From Thiohalophilus sp046483665 (GTDB lineage: Bacteria > Pseudomonadota > Gammaproteobacteria > UBA6429 > Thiohalophilaceae): DNA of 28,484 bases. This document shows, piece by piece, positions 8,201-15,700 of this stretch; the stretch's first letter is position 1; each line of letters begins with the position of its first letter. The notes beneath the pieces are model-generated. The model made no database searches. It was not told where the DNA came from and saw only the letters and a list, made by a program, of their open reading frames with translations. The stretch lies in NCBI RefSeq assembly GCF_046483665.1, contig NZ_JAWOCR010000052.1, positions 1 to 28,484 on the forward strand, written 5' to 3'. The position numbers and the translations under genes are program-made.

Positions 8201-8677
8201 GCAATGCGTACCATGAATACCCGGCGCGGTGATCGCATGGCATTTATTACTATCGACGATCGCAGCGCACGCATCGAACTGGCCGTTTTCAGCGAATCGT
8301 TCCAGCGTTACCGGGATCTGCTTTCCAAGGACAGATTAATCGTCGTGGAAGGCGAGGTGAGCATCGATGAATACAGTGGGGGATACAAGATGAGCGCGCG
8401 CAGCATCTATGATATAAACCAGGCGCGTGAACACTTCGCCCGCAAACTGTTGATCAGCGTCGATCACATCAAAGCCGGCAATGGCTTCGTCAGCGAATTG
8501 CAACACACCCTGTCACCGTTTCGCGAAGGCTTCTGTCCCGTGATTATCGACTATCATCGCGACGACGCCCGAGCCCAGATCGCTCTGGGCGAGACCTGGC
8601 GCGTTCATCCCACCGACGAACTGCTGCATCGCCTGCGCGACGGCCTCGGCGACGAGCACGTCAAAGTTATTTATTAG
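5216..8677 (+). CDS. dnaE: DnaE, DNA polymerase III alpha subunit
   Basis: This is the catalytic subunit of the replicative polymerase, 1153 residues against about 1160 in E. coli. It opens with the PHP domain (HLHLHTEYSLVDG), continues through the palm, thumb and fingers, and includes PDFDVDFCM with D401 and D403 and KFDFLGLRTL with D555; these three aspartates fall at the same positions as the E. coli catalytic triad. Next come the beta-binding region, an OB-fold near residues 980-1070 (VVAGLIVAMRTMNTRRGDRMAFITIDD) and a C-terminal tau-binding part. The ATG at 5216 gives the canonical MNSFVHLHLHTEYS start, although no clear Shine-Dalgarno precedes it. The gene is intact and lies between the HNH gene and accA. 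Confidence 0.99.
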   Translation: MNSFVHLHLHTEYSLVDGLVRIKPLVKAAVEAGMPAVAMTDQCNLFGMVKFYKAAVAAGIKPIIGVDTWLHNEDDPNLPSRLVLLCQDNIGYRNLTRLVSRSYREGQHRGQPTLSREWLEGTTGGLIALSGGREGDVGQALLNGNLTLATQRLMHWQRLFPDRYYLELQRTGREGEEDYLHAAVELAAAQDIPVVATNDVHFIRAGDFDAHEARVCIHEGRPLDDPRRPRRFSEQQYLRTPQEMAELFDDLPEALANSVEIAKRCNVELSLGKNYLPDFPVPAGMTIDEFLREESRRGLEARLHKFFDTHAPDYETIRREYYDRLEMELDVIISMGFPGYFLIVADFIRWAKENGVPVGPGRGSGAGSLVAYALTITDLDPIKYDLLFERFLNPERVSMPDFDVDFCMEGRDRVIDYVADHYGRDKVSQIITYGTMAAKAVVRDVGRVLGHPYGFVDRIAKLIPFEVGMTLDKALEQEEQLQELYDQDEEIRGLIDLAKKLEGCARNAGKHAGGVVIAPSQLTDFTPLYCEQGSGSIVTQFDKDDVEAVGLVKFDFLGLRTLTIIDWAVRAINQDKAAKGEAPVDIISIPLDDEKTFELLKANQTTAVFQLESRGMKDLIKRLQPDSFEEIVALVALFRPGPLQSGMVDDFINVKHKRKQPAYPHPDIVSILEPTYGVILYQEQVMQIAQVLAGYTLGGADLLRRAMGKKKPEEMAKQRDIFTKGALERGVDEKTATYIFDLMEKFAGYGFNKSHSAAYALVSYQTAWLKAHYPAPFMAAVLSADMDNTDKVVTLIDECNDMQLTVLPPDMNQCEYRFTAQDEQTVVYGLGAIKGVGGSAIDSMIEERNANGPFADLFDFTRRIDTRKVNRRTLEALVMAGALDVFGENRATLMASLPAALKMAEQHTRDQAVGMQDLFGMGEAVEADSGPVAYHRQPEWSEDERLSAEKQTLGLYLTGHPIERYLEELSSFVSARIVDLKPTRDQTVVVAGLIVAMRTMNTRRGDRMAFITIDDRSARIELAVFSESFQRYRDLLSKDRLIVVEGEVSIDEYSGGYKMSARSIYDINQAREHFARKLLISVDHIKAGNGFVSELQHTLSPFREGFCPVIIDYHRDDARAQIALGETWRVHPTDELLHRLRDGLGDEHVKVIY

Positions 8678-8693
8678 ACAGTCCTCTGGAAAT

Positions 8694-8880
8694 AACGCAA
8701 AGGACGCAAAGACGCAAAGTACGCAAGGAAAAAATTTAATCTGACTTGACGTTATGTCGTTGCGAATAAAACGTGCCAGCAAAAGACATCATTGGAAAAT
8801 TTCGGAGGCCCTGCAACGGATCTGCTTTCAATAATATCTTTCTCTGCGTTCTTCGCGCCTTTGCGTTCCTGGCGTTCCTT
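8694..8880. repeat. Inverted pair of CGCAAAG-family repeats between dnaE and accA
   Basis: The block at 8694-8728 reads ACGCAAAGG, ACGCAAAG, ACGCAAAGT in one direction. The block at 8841-8880 carries the same family reversed (CTCTGCGTT, CTTTGCG). Together they fill most of the 355-base gap and bracket about 110 bases with no other recognised content. Confidence 0.6.
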
Positions 8881-8986
8881 CCACCGCTTCCTCTATGTGG
8901 GTCATCCAGAGGCGAACCGTGCTCTGGGAAAAGGTCGAGGTGGGAAACGGGTCGCGGTTCGGGTGTATACAGGCGGCCGGATTCGC

Positions 8987-8992
8987 TATACT
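8987..8992 (+). promoter_or_regulatory. Candidate -10 box for accA
   Basis: TATACT lies 40 bases before the accA ATG. No good -35 hexamer is seen at the right distance. Confidence 0.3.
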
Positions 8993-9032
8993 ATTCAGTC
9001 AATTAGCGCCAATTTGACCCGGTAAGATCCTT

Positions 9033-9989
9033 ATGAACCTGAATTTTCTCGATTTCGAACAGCCTATTGCCGAACTGGAAGCCAAGATCGAGGAGTTGCG
9101 CTATGTCGGCTCCGATAACGAGATCAATATTGGCGAGGAGATCCAGCGTCTGCAGAACAAGAGCCGGGATCTGACTGAATCCATTTTTGCCAATCTCAAG
9201 GCCGCCCAGGTGGCACAACTCGCGCGCCATCCCCAACGCCCCTATTTTCTTGACTACGTCGAGCAGATTTTTACCGATTTCGAGGAGCTTCACGGCGATC
9301 GGGCTTTTGCCGATGATAATGCCATCGTCGGCGGCGTGGCCCGGCTGGACGGTCGCCCCCTGATGCTGATTGGCCAGCAAAAGGGTCGCGATACCAAAGA
9401 AAAGCTGCGGCGTAATTTCGGCATGCCGCGCCCCGAAGGCTATCGCAAGGCATTGCGCCTGATGCACATGGCCGAGCGCTTCAAATTGCCCGTGTTAACC
9501 TTCATTGATACCCCCGGAGCCTATCCCGGCGTGGGTGCCGAGGAGCGAGGTCAGAGCGAGGCTATAGCCCGTAATCTGTTTGAAATGTCGGCTCTCAAGA
9601 CGCCGATCATTACCACGGTCATCGGCGAGGGAGGTTCCGGCGGGGCGCTGGCTATTGGGGTCGGCGATCGACTCATGATGCTCCAGTACAGCACTTATTC
9701 GGTCATTTCTCCCGAAGGCTGTGCCTCGATTCTCTGGAAAAGTTCCGACAAGGCGGCCGAAGCGGCCGAAGCCATGGGCCTGACCGCGCCGCGACTCAAG
9801 GAGCTGGGGCTGATCGACCATGTGATCGGTGAGCCGCTGGGCGGTGCCCATCGGGATTCCGAGCTGATGGCCACCAACCTGCGCCAGGCCCTGCTGGAAA
9901 GCATTGAAATGGTCGATGCCACGCCGCTGGATAAGCTGCTGGAACAGCGTTACACCAAGCTCATTCGTTACGGGAATTACACGGAGTAA
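9033..9989 (+). CDS. accA: AccA, acetyl-CoA carboxylase carboxyltransferase subunit alpha
   Basis: AccA with AccD moves the carboxyl group from carboxybiotin to acetyl-CoA, giving malonyl-CoA for fatty acid synthesis. The 318-residue product is the usual length (E. coli 319) and opens with the typical MNLNFLDFEQPIAELEAKI. Crotonase-like carboxyltransferase core motifs follow: FEELHGDRAFADD, IGQQKGRDTKE, TFIDTPGAYPGVGAEERGQ, and IGEGGSGGALAIGVGD, where glycine amides form the oxyanion hole. The Shine-Dalgarno signal is weak. It follows dnaE as in E. coli and is 25 bases upstream of tilS, which suggests a shared transcript. Confidence 0.98.
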   Translation: MNLNFLDFEQPIAELEAKIEELRYVGSDNEINIGEEIQRLQNKSRDLTESIFANLKAAQVAQLARHPQRPYFLDYVEQIFTDFEELHGDRAFADDNAIVGGVARLDGRPLMLIGQQKGRDTKEKLRRNFGMPRPEGYRKALRLMHMAERFKLPVLTFIDTPGAYPGVGAEERGQSEAIARNLFEMSALKTPIITTVIGEGGSGGALAIGVGDRLMMLQYSTYSVISPEGCASILWKSSDKAAEAAEAMGLTAPRLKELGLIDHVIGEPLGGAHRDSELMATNLRQALLESIEMVDATPLDKLLEQRYTKLIRYGNYTE

Positions 9990-10014
9990 TTTCCCCGACG
10001 CCGTTTCCCTTGCC

Positions 10015-11361
10015 ATGACTTCACTTGCGGCGCATGTGCTCGACCAGCTGGCGCAAATGCCGGACGCTTCCCGTTATCGCATCGCCTACAGCGGCGGTTG
10101 CGACTCTCATGTCCTGTTGCATGCCCTGGCCGGGGTGCGCGAGCAACTGCCCGCCCCCCTGGAAGCGATCCATATTAACCACCGTCTGTCCGACCAGGCC
10201 GACGGCTGGGCCGAACATTGTCGCCGCGTTTGTACAGAACTGTCGGTACCCCTGGTGGAAGTGACCGTGCACGCCCACCCCAAGCTTGGTGAGAGCCCCG
10301 AGGCAGCGGCCCGCGAGGCCCGCTATAACGCCTGGAGGGGGCTGCTGCAGGCCGAAGAGGGGTTATTGCTGGCCCAGCATCAGGATGATCAGGCGGAGAC
10401 GTTGTTGCTGCAGTTATTGCGTGGTAGCGGTCCCAAAGGGCTGGCAGCGATGCCCCCGGTGACCGACTTTGCCGCCGGCTGGCTGGGACGACCCCTGCTG
10501 GGTCAGTCCAGGGCGCTGCTACGGCGTTATGCCCGGGAGCAGGGGCTGGCATGGATCGAGGACCCTTCCAATTTCGATACCGAGCTGGATCGCAATTACC
10601 TGCGCCACGAACTGCTGCCGGTCTTGCAGGCCCGCTGGCCGTCGGCCGCTCTGACGCTCAGTCGGGCGGCCCGGCATCAGGCGGAGGCGGGGCAACTGCT
10701 GGATGAGCTGGCGGCGCAGGATTACGCAAATTGCCATGGCGAACACGCCGGGTGTCTGTGCCTGGCGCCGTTGCAGGCCCTGAGCCTGGCGCGCCAGCGC
10801 AACCTGTTGCGTTACTGGCTGGCCAGCGTGCGGCAACTGCCGCTGCCGGACAGCAAGCATCTGAACCGGATTCTGGATGAGGTACTCTATGCGGCCCCCG
10901 ATGCCCAGCCACTGGTTGCCTGGACCGGTGTGGTCGTACGCCGCTATGCCGGAGAACTGTATGCGCTGCCGACAGGCACGATTGCGGACCATAGTGATAG
11001 AGGCTGGCAAGACTGGGATCCGCTGCGTCAGCCCCGCCTGACGCTGGCGGGGCTGGTGCTGGAAGCCGAACCGGCCGTGGGGCAGGGACTCTCCCGACAG
11101 CAGATCGAAGTGCATGGCCTGCAGGTCGGTTTTCGTCAGGGCGGGGAAGGCTGTCGGCCGGCCGGACGCGGCCACCGCCATGAGCTGAAAAAACTCTTGC
11201 AGGAATGGCGAGTACCGCCCTGGCAACGGACTGACATTCCCTTGATCCGGATCGACGGCGAGATTGCCCAGGTGGTGGATTATTGTCTTTGCGAACCTTT
11301 TATCGCCGGCGAGGATGAGCCGGGTTTGATCATCACACTACGGGATACAGCAGGAATTTAA
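10015..11361 (+). CDS. tilS: TilS, tRNA(Ile)-lysidine synthase
   Basis: TilS joins lysine to C34 of the minor tRNA-Ile (CAU), making lysidine so that the tRNA reads AUA and is charged with isoleucine. The N-terminal PP-loop ATPase motif is YSGGCDSHVLLHAL, with SGGCDS at about residues 26-31. HINHRLSDQADGWAEHC and LLAQHQDDQAETLLLQLLRGSGPKGLAAM are further family blocks, and the C-terminal domain includes GCRPAGRGHRHELKKLLQE. ATG at 10015 gives 448 residues (E. coli 432); an upstream reading from 9904 runs inside accA and is not used. No strong ribosome binding site is visible, which fits translational coupling to accA. Confidence 0.95.
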   Translation: MTSLAAHVLDQLAQMPDASRYRIAYSGGCDSHVLLHALAGVREQLPAPLEAIHINHRLSDQADGWAEHCRRVCTELSVPLVEVTVHAHPKLGESPEAAAREARYNAWRGLLQAEEGLLLAQHQDDQAETLLLQLLRGSGPKGLAAMPPVTDFAAGWLGRPLLGQSRALLRRYAREQGLAWIEDPSNFDTELDRNYLRHELLPVLQARWPSAALTLSRAARHQAEAGQLLDELAAQDYANCHGEHAGCLCLAPLQALSLARQRNLLRYWLASVRQLPLPDSKHLNRILDEVLYAAPDAQPLVAWTGVVVRRYAGELYALPTGTIADHSDRGWQDWDPLRQPRLTLAGLVLEAEPAVGQGLSRQQIEVHGLQVGFRQGGEGCRPAGRGHRHELKKLLQEWRVPPWQRTDIPLIRIDGEIAQVVDYCLCEPFIAGEDEPGLIITLRDTAGI

Positions 11362-11374
11362 GCTGCTGTAAAGA

Positions 11375-11403
11375 TTGAATCGGTCAGCGAAAACAACGAC
11401 AAT
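11375..11403 (+). promoter_or_regulatory. Candidate promoter for pyrG
   Basis: TTGAAT at 11375-11380 and GACAAT at 11398-11403 are 17 bases apart in the 113-base tilS-pyrG gap, about 70 bases before the pyrG ATG. Confidence 0.35.
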
Positions 11404-11424
11404 AACATCCCAGCAATCAGACAG

Positions 11425-11443
11425 GTTACCGCTCGCCGGTAAC
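11425..11443 (+). promoter_or_regulatory. Small hairpin in the pyrG leader
   Basis: GTTACCG at 11425-11431 pairs perfectly with CGGTAAC at 11437-11443 around CTCGC. It lies between the candidate promoter and the pyrG start and has no T run after it, so a leader structure is more likely than a terminator. Confidence 0.4.
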
Positions 11444-11474
11444 GCCGTTCCACCCTCAACACGTTGCTGGGTTC

Positions 11475-13124
11475 ATGACCAAATATATTTTTATTACCGG
11501 TGGTGTCGTTTCCTCGTTGGGGAAGGGCATCGCCTCTGCATCGCTTGCCGCCATTCTCGAGGCGCGGGGCCTGAAGGTCACGCTGCTCAAGCTGGACCCC
11601 TATATCAACGTTGATCCGGGGACCATGAGTCCATTCCAGCACGGCGAAGTGTATGTCACGGAGGACGGCGCGGAGACCGATCTGGACCTGGGCCATTACG
11701 AGCGCTTCGTGCGGACTACCATGACCCAGAAGAACAACTTCACCACCGGCCGCATCTACGCCAATGTCATCAGCAAGGAACGTCGCGGCGATTACCTGGG
11801 CGGCACCGTGCAGGTGATCCCGCATATCACCGATGAAATCAAACGCTCGATCGTTGAGGGCGCCGACGAGGCCGACGTGGCCATGGTGGAGATCGGCGGG
11901 ACCGTCGGTGACATTGAATCCCTGCCGTTTCTCGAAGCGATTCGCCAGATGGCGGTGGAAATGGGTCATGACAATGTCCTGTTCATGCACCTGACCCTGT
12001 TGCCCTATATCCCGACCGCCGGCGAGCTGAAAACCAAGCCCACCCAGCACTCGGTCAAGGAGCTGCGCTCCATCGGTATCCAGCCGGATATCCTGATGTG
12101 CCGTTCCGATCGGCCTATTCCCGAGGATGAACGGCGCAAGATTGCGCTGTTCACCAACGTCGAGCAGCGGGCGGTCATCACGGCGCTGGACGTCGACAGT
12201 ATTTACAAGATCCCGTTGTTGCTCAGCGAGCAGGGGCTGGATCAGATCGTGGTCGACAAGCTGGGACTGGATGTCGCGCCGGCGGATCTGTCCGAATGGC
12301 AGAAGGTCGCCGAGGCGCTGGCACACCCCGAGGGTGAGGTCACCATCGCCATGGTCGGCAAATATGTGGATCTGACCGAATCCTACAAATCCCTTTCCGA
12401 GGCCCTGATCCACGCCGGCCTGCATACCCGCAGCCGGGTCAACATTCACTACGTGGACTCCGAGGAGATCGAACGCAACGGGGCCGAGTGCCTCAAAGGC
12501 ATGGATGCGATCCTGGTACCCGGCGGCTTTGGCGAGCGCGGTGTGGAAGGCAAGATTGTCGCCGTGCAGTATGCCCGCGAACAACGGATTCCTTATCTGG
12601 GGATTTGTCTGGGCATGCAGGTGGCGGTCATCGAATTCGCCCGTCACGTGGCCGGGCTGGACAAAGCGCACAGCACCGAGTTCGAACCCGGCACACCGGA
12701 TCCGGTTATCGCCCTGATTACCGAGTGGCGGACCGCTGACGGCAAGGTGGAAGTGCGTGATCACGATTCCGATCTGGGCGGGACTATGCGTCTGGGCGCC
12801 CAGCAGTGTCGCCTGGAAGAGGGCAGCCGGGCCCGCGAAGTCTACGGTTGCGAGATCATCAACGAACGCCATCGGCATCGTTACGAATTCAACAACAACT
12901 ACCGCGATACCCTGAGTCAGGCCGGCCTCAGGCTGGTCGGCACCTCCCTGGATGGTAGTCTGGTCGAGGTAGTGGAACTCGAGGATCATCCCTGGTTCAT
13001 CGCCTGCCAGTTCCATCCGGAGTTCACCTCCACGCCCCGTGATGGACATCCCCTGTTCTGCTCGTTCATTCGCGCGGCCCGGGCTGTGCGTGAGCCGGCC
13101 ACGCAGGAGGCGCTGGGCGCATGA
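11475..13124 (+). CDS. pyrG: PyrG, CTP synthase
   Basis: PyrG makes CTP from UTP, using ATP and glutamine. The 549-residue protein (E. coli 545) starts with MTKYIFITGGVVSSLGKG, the synthetase P-loop, followed by LLKLDPYINVDPGTMSPFQHGEVYVTEDGAETDLDLGHYERF. The C-terminal class I glutamine amidotransferase domain shows PGGFGERG, YLGICLGMQ with nucleophile C378, and CQFHPEF with H514 and E516, so the triad is complete. The sequence immediately before the ATG has only a GGG as ribosome binding signal. The gene lies 115 bases upstream of eno; kdsA, which sits between these two genes in some gammaproteobacteria such as Pseudomonas, is absent here. Confidence 0.99.
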   Translation: MTKYIFITGGVVSSLGKGIASASLAAILEARGLKVTLLKLDPYINVDPGTMSPFQHGEVYVTEDGAETDLDLGHYERFVRTTMTQKNNFTTGRIYANVISKERRGDYLGGTVQVIPHITDEIKRSIVEGADEADVAMVEIGGTVGDIESLPFLEAIRQMAVEMGHDNVLFMHLTLLPYIPTAGELKTKPTQHSVKELRSIGIQPDILMCRSDRPIPEDERRKIALFTNVEQRAVITALDVDSIYKIPLLLSEQGLDQIVVDKLGLDVAPADLSEWQKVAEALAHPEGEVTIAMVGKYVDLTESYKSLSEALIHAGLHTRSRVNIHYVDSEEIERNGAECLKGMDAILVPGGFGERGVEGKIVAVQYAREQRIPYLGICLGMQVAVIEFARHVAGLDKAHSTEFEPGTPDPVIALITEWRTADGKVEVRDHDSDLGGTMRLGAQQCRLEEGSRAREVYGCEIINERHRHRYEFNNNYRDTLSQAGLRLVGTSLDGSLVEVVELEDHPWFIACQFHPEFTSTPRDGHPLFCSFIRAARAVREPATQEALGA

Positions 13125-13151
13125 ACTGACACTGAACCTGGGAACCGCGCA

Positions 13152-13183
13152 GGCCGGGAACCGGCCGGCCAGAACAGGCCGGC
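13152..13183 (+). promoter_or_regulatory. Two overlapping GC-rich hairpins between pyrG and eno
   Basis: GGCCGG (13152-13157) can pair with CCGGCC (13161-13166). GCCGGCC (13164-13170) can pair with GGCCGGC (13177-13183). The arms overlap by 3 bases, so only one stem can form at a time. There is no T run after either stem. It may be an intercistronic processing or attenuation site, or simply a GC-rich spacer. Confidence 0.35.
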
Positions 13184-13239
13184 TGCTAACAAAGAATTCA
13201 AACTGTTTTATAAGCCAACGAACTGGAGTAACACGATTA

Positions 13240-14532
13240 ATGAGTCGAGGAACCGAGATCGTCAACATTGTCGCGCGTGAGATTATTGATTCACGCGGTA
13301 ATCCGACCGTCGAAGCTGATGTAATCCTGCAGTGCGGCGCCAGGGGCCGTGCCGCGGTTCCCTCCGGCGCCTCCACCGGCGCCCGCGAAGCCATCGAGCT
13401 GCGTGACGAGGATAAAAAACGCTATGGCGGCAAGGGTGTGAGCAAGGCCGTGGCCAATGTCAATGGCCCTGTTCGCAAAGCCTTGCTAGGTCATGATGCG
13501 ACCGAACAACAACAGATCGATGACATCATGCTCAGGCTTGATGGCACCGCCAACAAAAGCAAGCTCGGCGCCAATGCCTTGCTGGCGGTTTCCATGGCGA
13601 CAGCGCATGCTGCCGCGAAAGCGCAGGGTGTGCCGCTCTATCAATATCTGTATACCGGAGACGCTTATCGTATGCCAGTGCCGATGATGAACATCATCAA
13701 CGGCGGCGCGCATGCCAACAATAGTGTCGACCTGCAGGAGTTCATGGTCATGCCGGTAGGCGCGCCGAATGTGAATGAGGCGATCCGTTACGGCGCAGAG
13801 GTGTTCCACGCCCTGAAGAAAGTGTTGCATGACAAGGGACTGAATACCGCGGTGGGGGATGAAGGGGGTTTTGCTCCGGATCTGGAATCCAATGAGTCGG
13901 CCATTGAGGTCATTCTCGAAGCGATCGACAAGGCGGGCTTTAAAGCCGGCAAGGACATCTTTATCGCCATCGATGCCGCCAGCAGCGAATTCTATAAAGA
14001 TGGTAAATATGTACTGGCTTCGGAAAACAAGAACCTGACGGCTGCCGGGTTTATCGATGTGCTGGAGCAGTGGTGCGACAAGTACCCGATCATCAGCATC
14101 GAGGACGGCATGGCCGAGGACGACTGGGATGGCTGGCAACAGCTGACCGATCGCCTGGGCAAGAAAGTCCAGCTGGTGGGCGACGATCTGTTTGTCACCA
14201 ATACCGAAATCTTCAAACAGGGCATCGACAGGGGGATCGGTAACTCGATCCTGATCAAGGTCAACCAGATCGGCACCCTGAGCGAAACCCTGGCGGCGAT
14301 CGAAATGGCCAAAAAAGCCGGTTACACCGCAGTCATTTCGCATCGCTCCGGCGAGACCGAGGATACCACCATTGCCGATCTCGCCGTGGCGACCGGGGCC
14401 GGCCAGATCAAAACCGGCTCCATGTCGCGCTCGGATCGGGTTGCCAAGTACAACCAGTTAATACGCATCGCTGAAGGTCTGGGGAACGAGGCGAGCTATC
14501 CCGGTCAGGCTGCCTTCTACAATTTACGCTAG
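13240..14532 (+). CDS. eno: Eno, enolase
   Basis: Enolase interconverts 2-phosphoglycerate and phosphoenolpyruvate and in proteobacteria is also a degradosome partner of RNase E. The protein is 430 residues, the usual size. Signatures include REIIDSRGNPTVEADV, PSGASTGAREAIELRD, NIINGGAHANNSVDLQEFM, VGDEGGFAPDL with E208, ISIEDGMAEDDWDGW, LIKVNQIGTL with K340 as the catalytic base, and SHRSGETEDTTIADLAV. GGAG lies 12 bases before the ATG. A start as far back as 13039 would overlap pyrG and is rejected. Confidence 0.99.
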   Translation: MSRGTEIVNIVAREIIDSRGNPTVEADVILQCGARGRAAVPSGASTGAREAIELRDEDKKRYGGKGVSKAVANVNGPVRKALLGHDATEQQQIDDIMLRLDGTANKSKLGANALLAVSMATAHAAAKAQGVPLYQYLYTGDAYRMPVPMMNIINGGAHANNSVDLQEFMVMPVGAPNVNEAIRYGAEVFHALKKVLHDKGLNTAVGDEGGFAPDLESNESAIEVILEAIDKAGFKAGKDIFIAIDAASSEFYKDGKYVLASENKNLTAAGFIDVLEQWCDKYPIISIEDGMAEDDWDGWQQLTDRLGKKVQLVGDDLFVTNTEIFKQGIDRGIGNSILIKVNQIGTLSETLAAIEMAKKAGYTAVISHRSGETEDTTIADLAVATGAGQIKTGSMSRSDRVAKYNQLIRIAEGLGNEASYPGQAAFYNLR

Positions 14533-14568
14533 ACTGGGGGGGTAACTTGACGGAGATAGCCGCACGGC

Positions 14569-14871
14569 ATGCGCATACTGGTCACCATTCTGCTGATACT
14601 GTTTGTACTACTGCAATATGACTTGTGGGTCGGTGACGGCAGTCTGGCTACCGTGTGGCATCTCAAGCAGGAAATCAAAAAACAAAAAACAGAAAATCGG
14701 CAATTGCGCGAACGCAATCGTGCGCTTGAAGCCGAAGTTCAGGATCTGAAACAGGGCCTTGATGCTCTGGAAGAGCGGGCTCGCGACGAGATGGGAATGA
14801 TCAGAGAAGGTGAGACCTTCATTCAGGTCATCGAAGAAGAAGAGAAGCAGGCAGATGGCAGTTTGCAGTAG
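14569..14871 (+). CDS. ftsB: FtsB, cell division protein
   Basis: FtsB is a small bitopic inner-membrane protein of the FtsQLB divisome complex, which controls septal peptidoglycan synthesis by FtsWI. The 100-residue product fits: a short cytoplasmic end, one membrane helix (residues 3-18), the conserved DLWVGDGSLATVWHL segment, and a charged coiled coil over roughly residues 31-72. It follows eno, as FtsB does in many gammaproteobacteria, and precedes ispD. GGAG lies about 13 bases upstream of the ATG. The last eight residues (KQADGSLQ) are encoded by a GGCAG heptad repeat that continues past the stop codon, so the native C-terminus has probably been rewritten by repeat insertion. Confidence 0.93.
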   Translation: MRILVTILLILFVLLQYDLWVGDGSLATVWHLKQEIKKQKTENRQLRERNRALEAEVQDLKQGLDALEERARDEMGMIREGETFIQVIEEEEKQADGSLQ

Positions 14872-14889
14872 GCAGTTGGCGGAGGTAGG
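14848..14889. repeat. GGCAG heptad repeat over the ftsB stop codon
   Basis: Units AGGCAG, ATGGCAG, TTTGCAG, TAGGCAG, TTGGCGG and AGGTAGG run through the end of ftsB into the gap before ispD. It is the same family as 4239-4268. Confidence 0.6.
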
Positions 14890-14971
14890 CCGGATTAAGC
14901 GCAGCGAATCCGGCAACTCTATCGGGATAGACAATCATCCAAAAATGGATTGAATCATCAGTTTTACGCCA

Positions 14972-15700
14972 ATGACCTCGTCCCTCGACACTCGTCCCTC
15001 GTCCCTGCGTTATTGGGCTGTGATTCCCGCTGCCGGCATCGGCAAGCGTATGGGCGGCGAAATTCCCAAGCAGTATCTGGAGCTCAATGGTCGGCCGATT
15101 ATATTGCATACTCTCGAACGGTTGCTGGGGCATCCATCGGTCCGCGGGGTGGTGGTGGCCCTGTCGCGCCACGATGGCTGGTGGGAGCACCTGGATACAC
15201 GCTACGACAAACCGGTGCTACGGGTCGAAGGCGGCGTGGAGCGATGTCATTCGGTATTGAACGCCCTGCATGAGCTTTCTCTCCACGCTGAGGATACGGA
15301 CTGGGTATTGGTGCACGATGCTGCGCGTCCGTGTGTGACGTATGACGATCTCGATAAACTGATAAGCTCGCTGGCACAGGATGAAACAGGCGGACTGCTG
15401 GCCGTACCGGTCCGCGATACCATGAAACGGGCCGAACCGAACGGGCGGGTGATCGACACGGTGGAACGCGAACATCTCTGGCATGCCCTGACGCCACAGA
15501 TGTTTCGTCTGGGACAATTGCGCCATGCCCTGGAACAGGCTCTCGAAGCTGAACAGCTGGTCACGGATGAGGCCTCGGCAATGGAATATGCGGGCTACCA
15601 GCCTCTATTGGTGGAAGGCAGTGCCAGTAATATCAAAATCACCCGTGCCGGGGATCTGGCACTGGCTGAATTTTATTTGCAACAGCAGGAGACATATTAA
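14972..15700 (+). CDS. ispD: IspD, 2-C-methyl-D-erythritol 4-phosphate cytidylyltransferase
   Basis: IspD couples MEP to CTP, giving CDP-ME in the non-mevalonate isoprenoid pathway. The nucleotidyltransferase fold is shown by AVIPAAGIGKRMGGEIPKQYL (loop at about 19-27, KQY at 33-35), VLVHDAARPCV, VPVRDTMKRA, LWHALTPQMF and TDEASAMEYAG. The length is 242 residues against 236 in E. coli. The only nearby ATG in frame is 14972, without a good Shine-Dalgarno. The first 13 residues (MTSSLDTRPSSLR) are encoded by CTCGTCC heptad repeats; the true start may be this ATG or a non-ATG codon just before AVIPAAG. Its stop overlaps the ispF start by one base. Confidence 0.95.
   Translation: MTSSLDTRPSSLRYWAVIPAAGIGKRMGGEIPKQYLELNGRPIILHTLERLLGHPSVRGVVVALSRHDGWWEHLDTRYDKPVLRVEGGVERCHSVLNALHELSLHAEDTDWVLVHDAARPCVTYDDLDKLISSLAQDETGGLLAVPVRDTMKRAEPNGRVIDTVEREHLWHALTPQMFRLGQLRHALEQALEAEQLVTDEASAMEYAGYQPLLVEGSASNIKITRAGDLALAEFYLQQQETY
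14976..15009. repeat. CTCGTCC heptad repeat inside the 5' end of ispD
   Basis: Units CTCGTCC, CTCGACA, CTCGTCC, CTCGTCC and CTGCG follow one another with a 7-base period just after the ispD start codon. Confidence 0.6.

Noticed and set aside
8773..9025. Two overlapping 77-codon frames before accA
   Set aside because: They translate the CTTTGCG repeat block and the accA promoter region.
11358..13394. Very long open frame of 678 codons on the - strand opposite pyrG
   Set aside because: It lies antisense to an intact, strongly conserved pyrG and has no recognisable domain. Long antisense frames arise from the codon bias of GC-rich genes.
13486..14343. 285-codon - strand frame opposite eno
   Set aside because: Antisense shadow of enolase.
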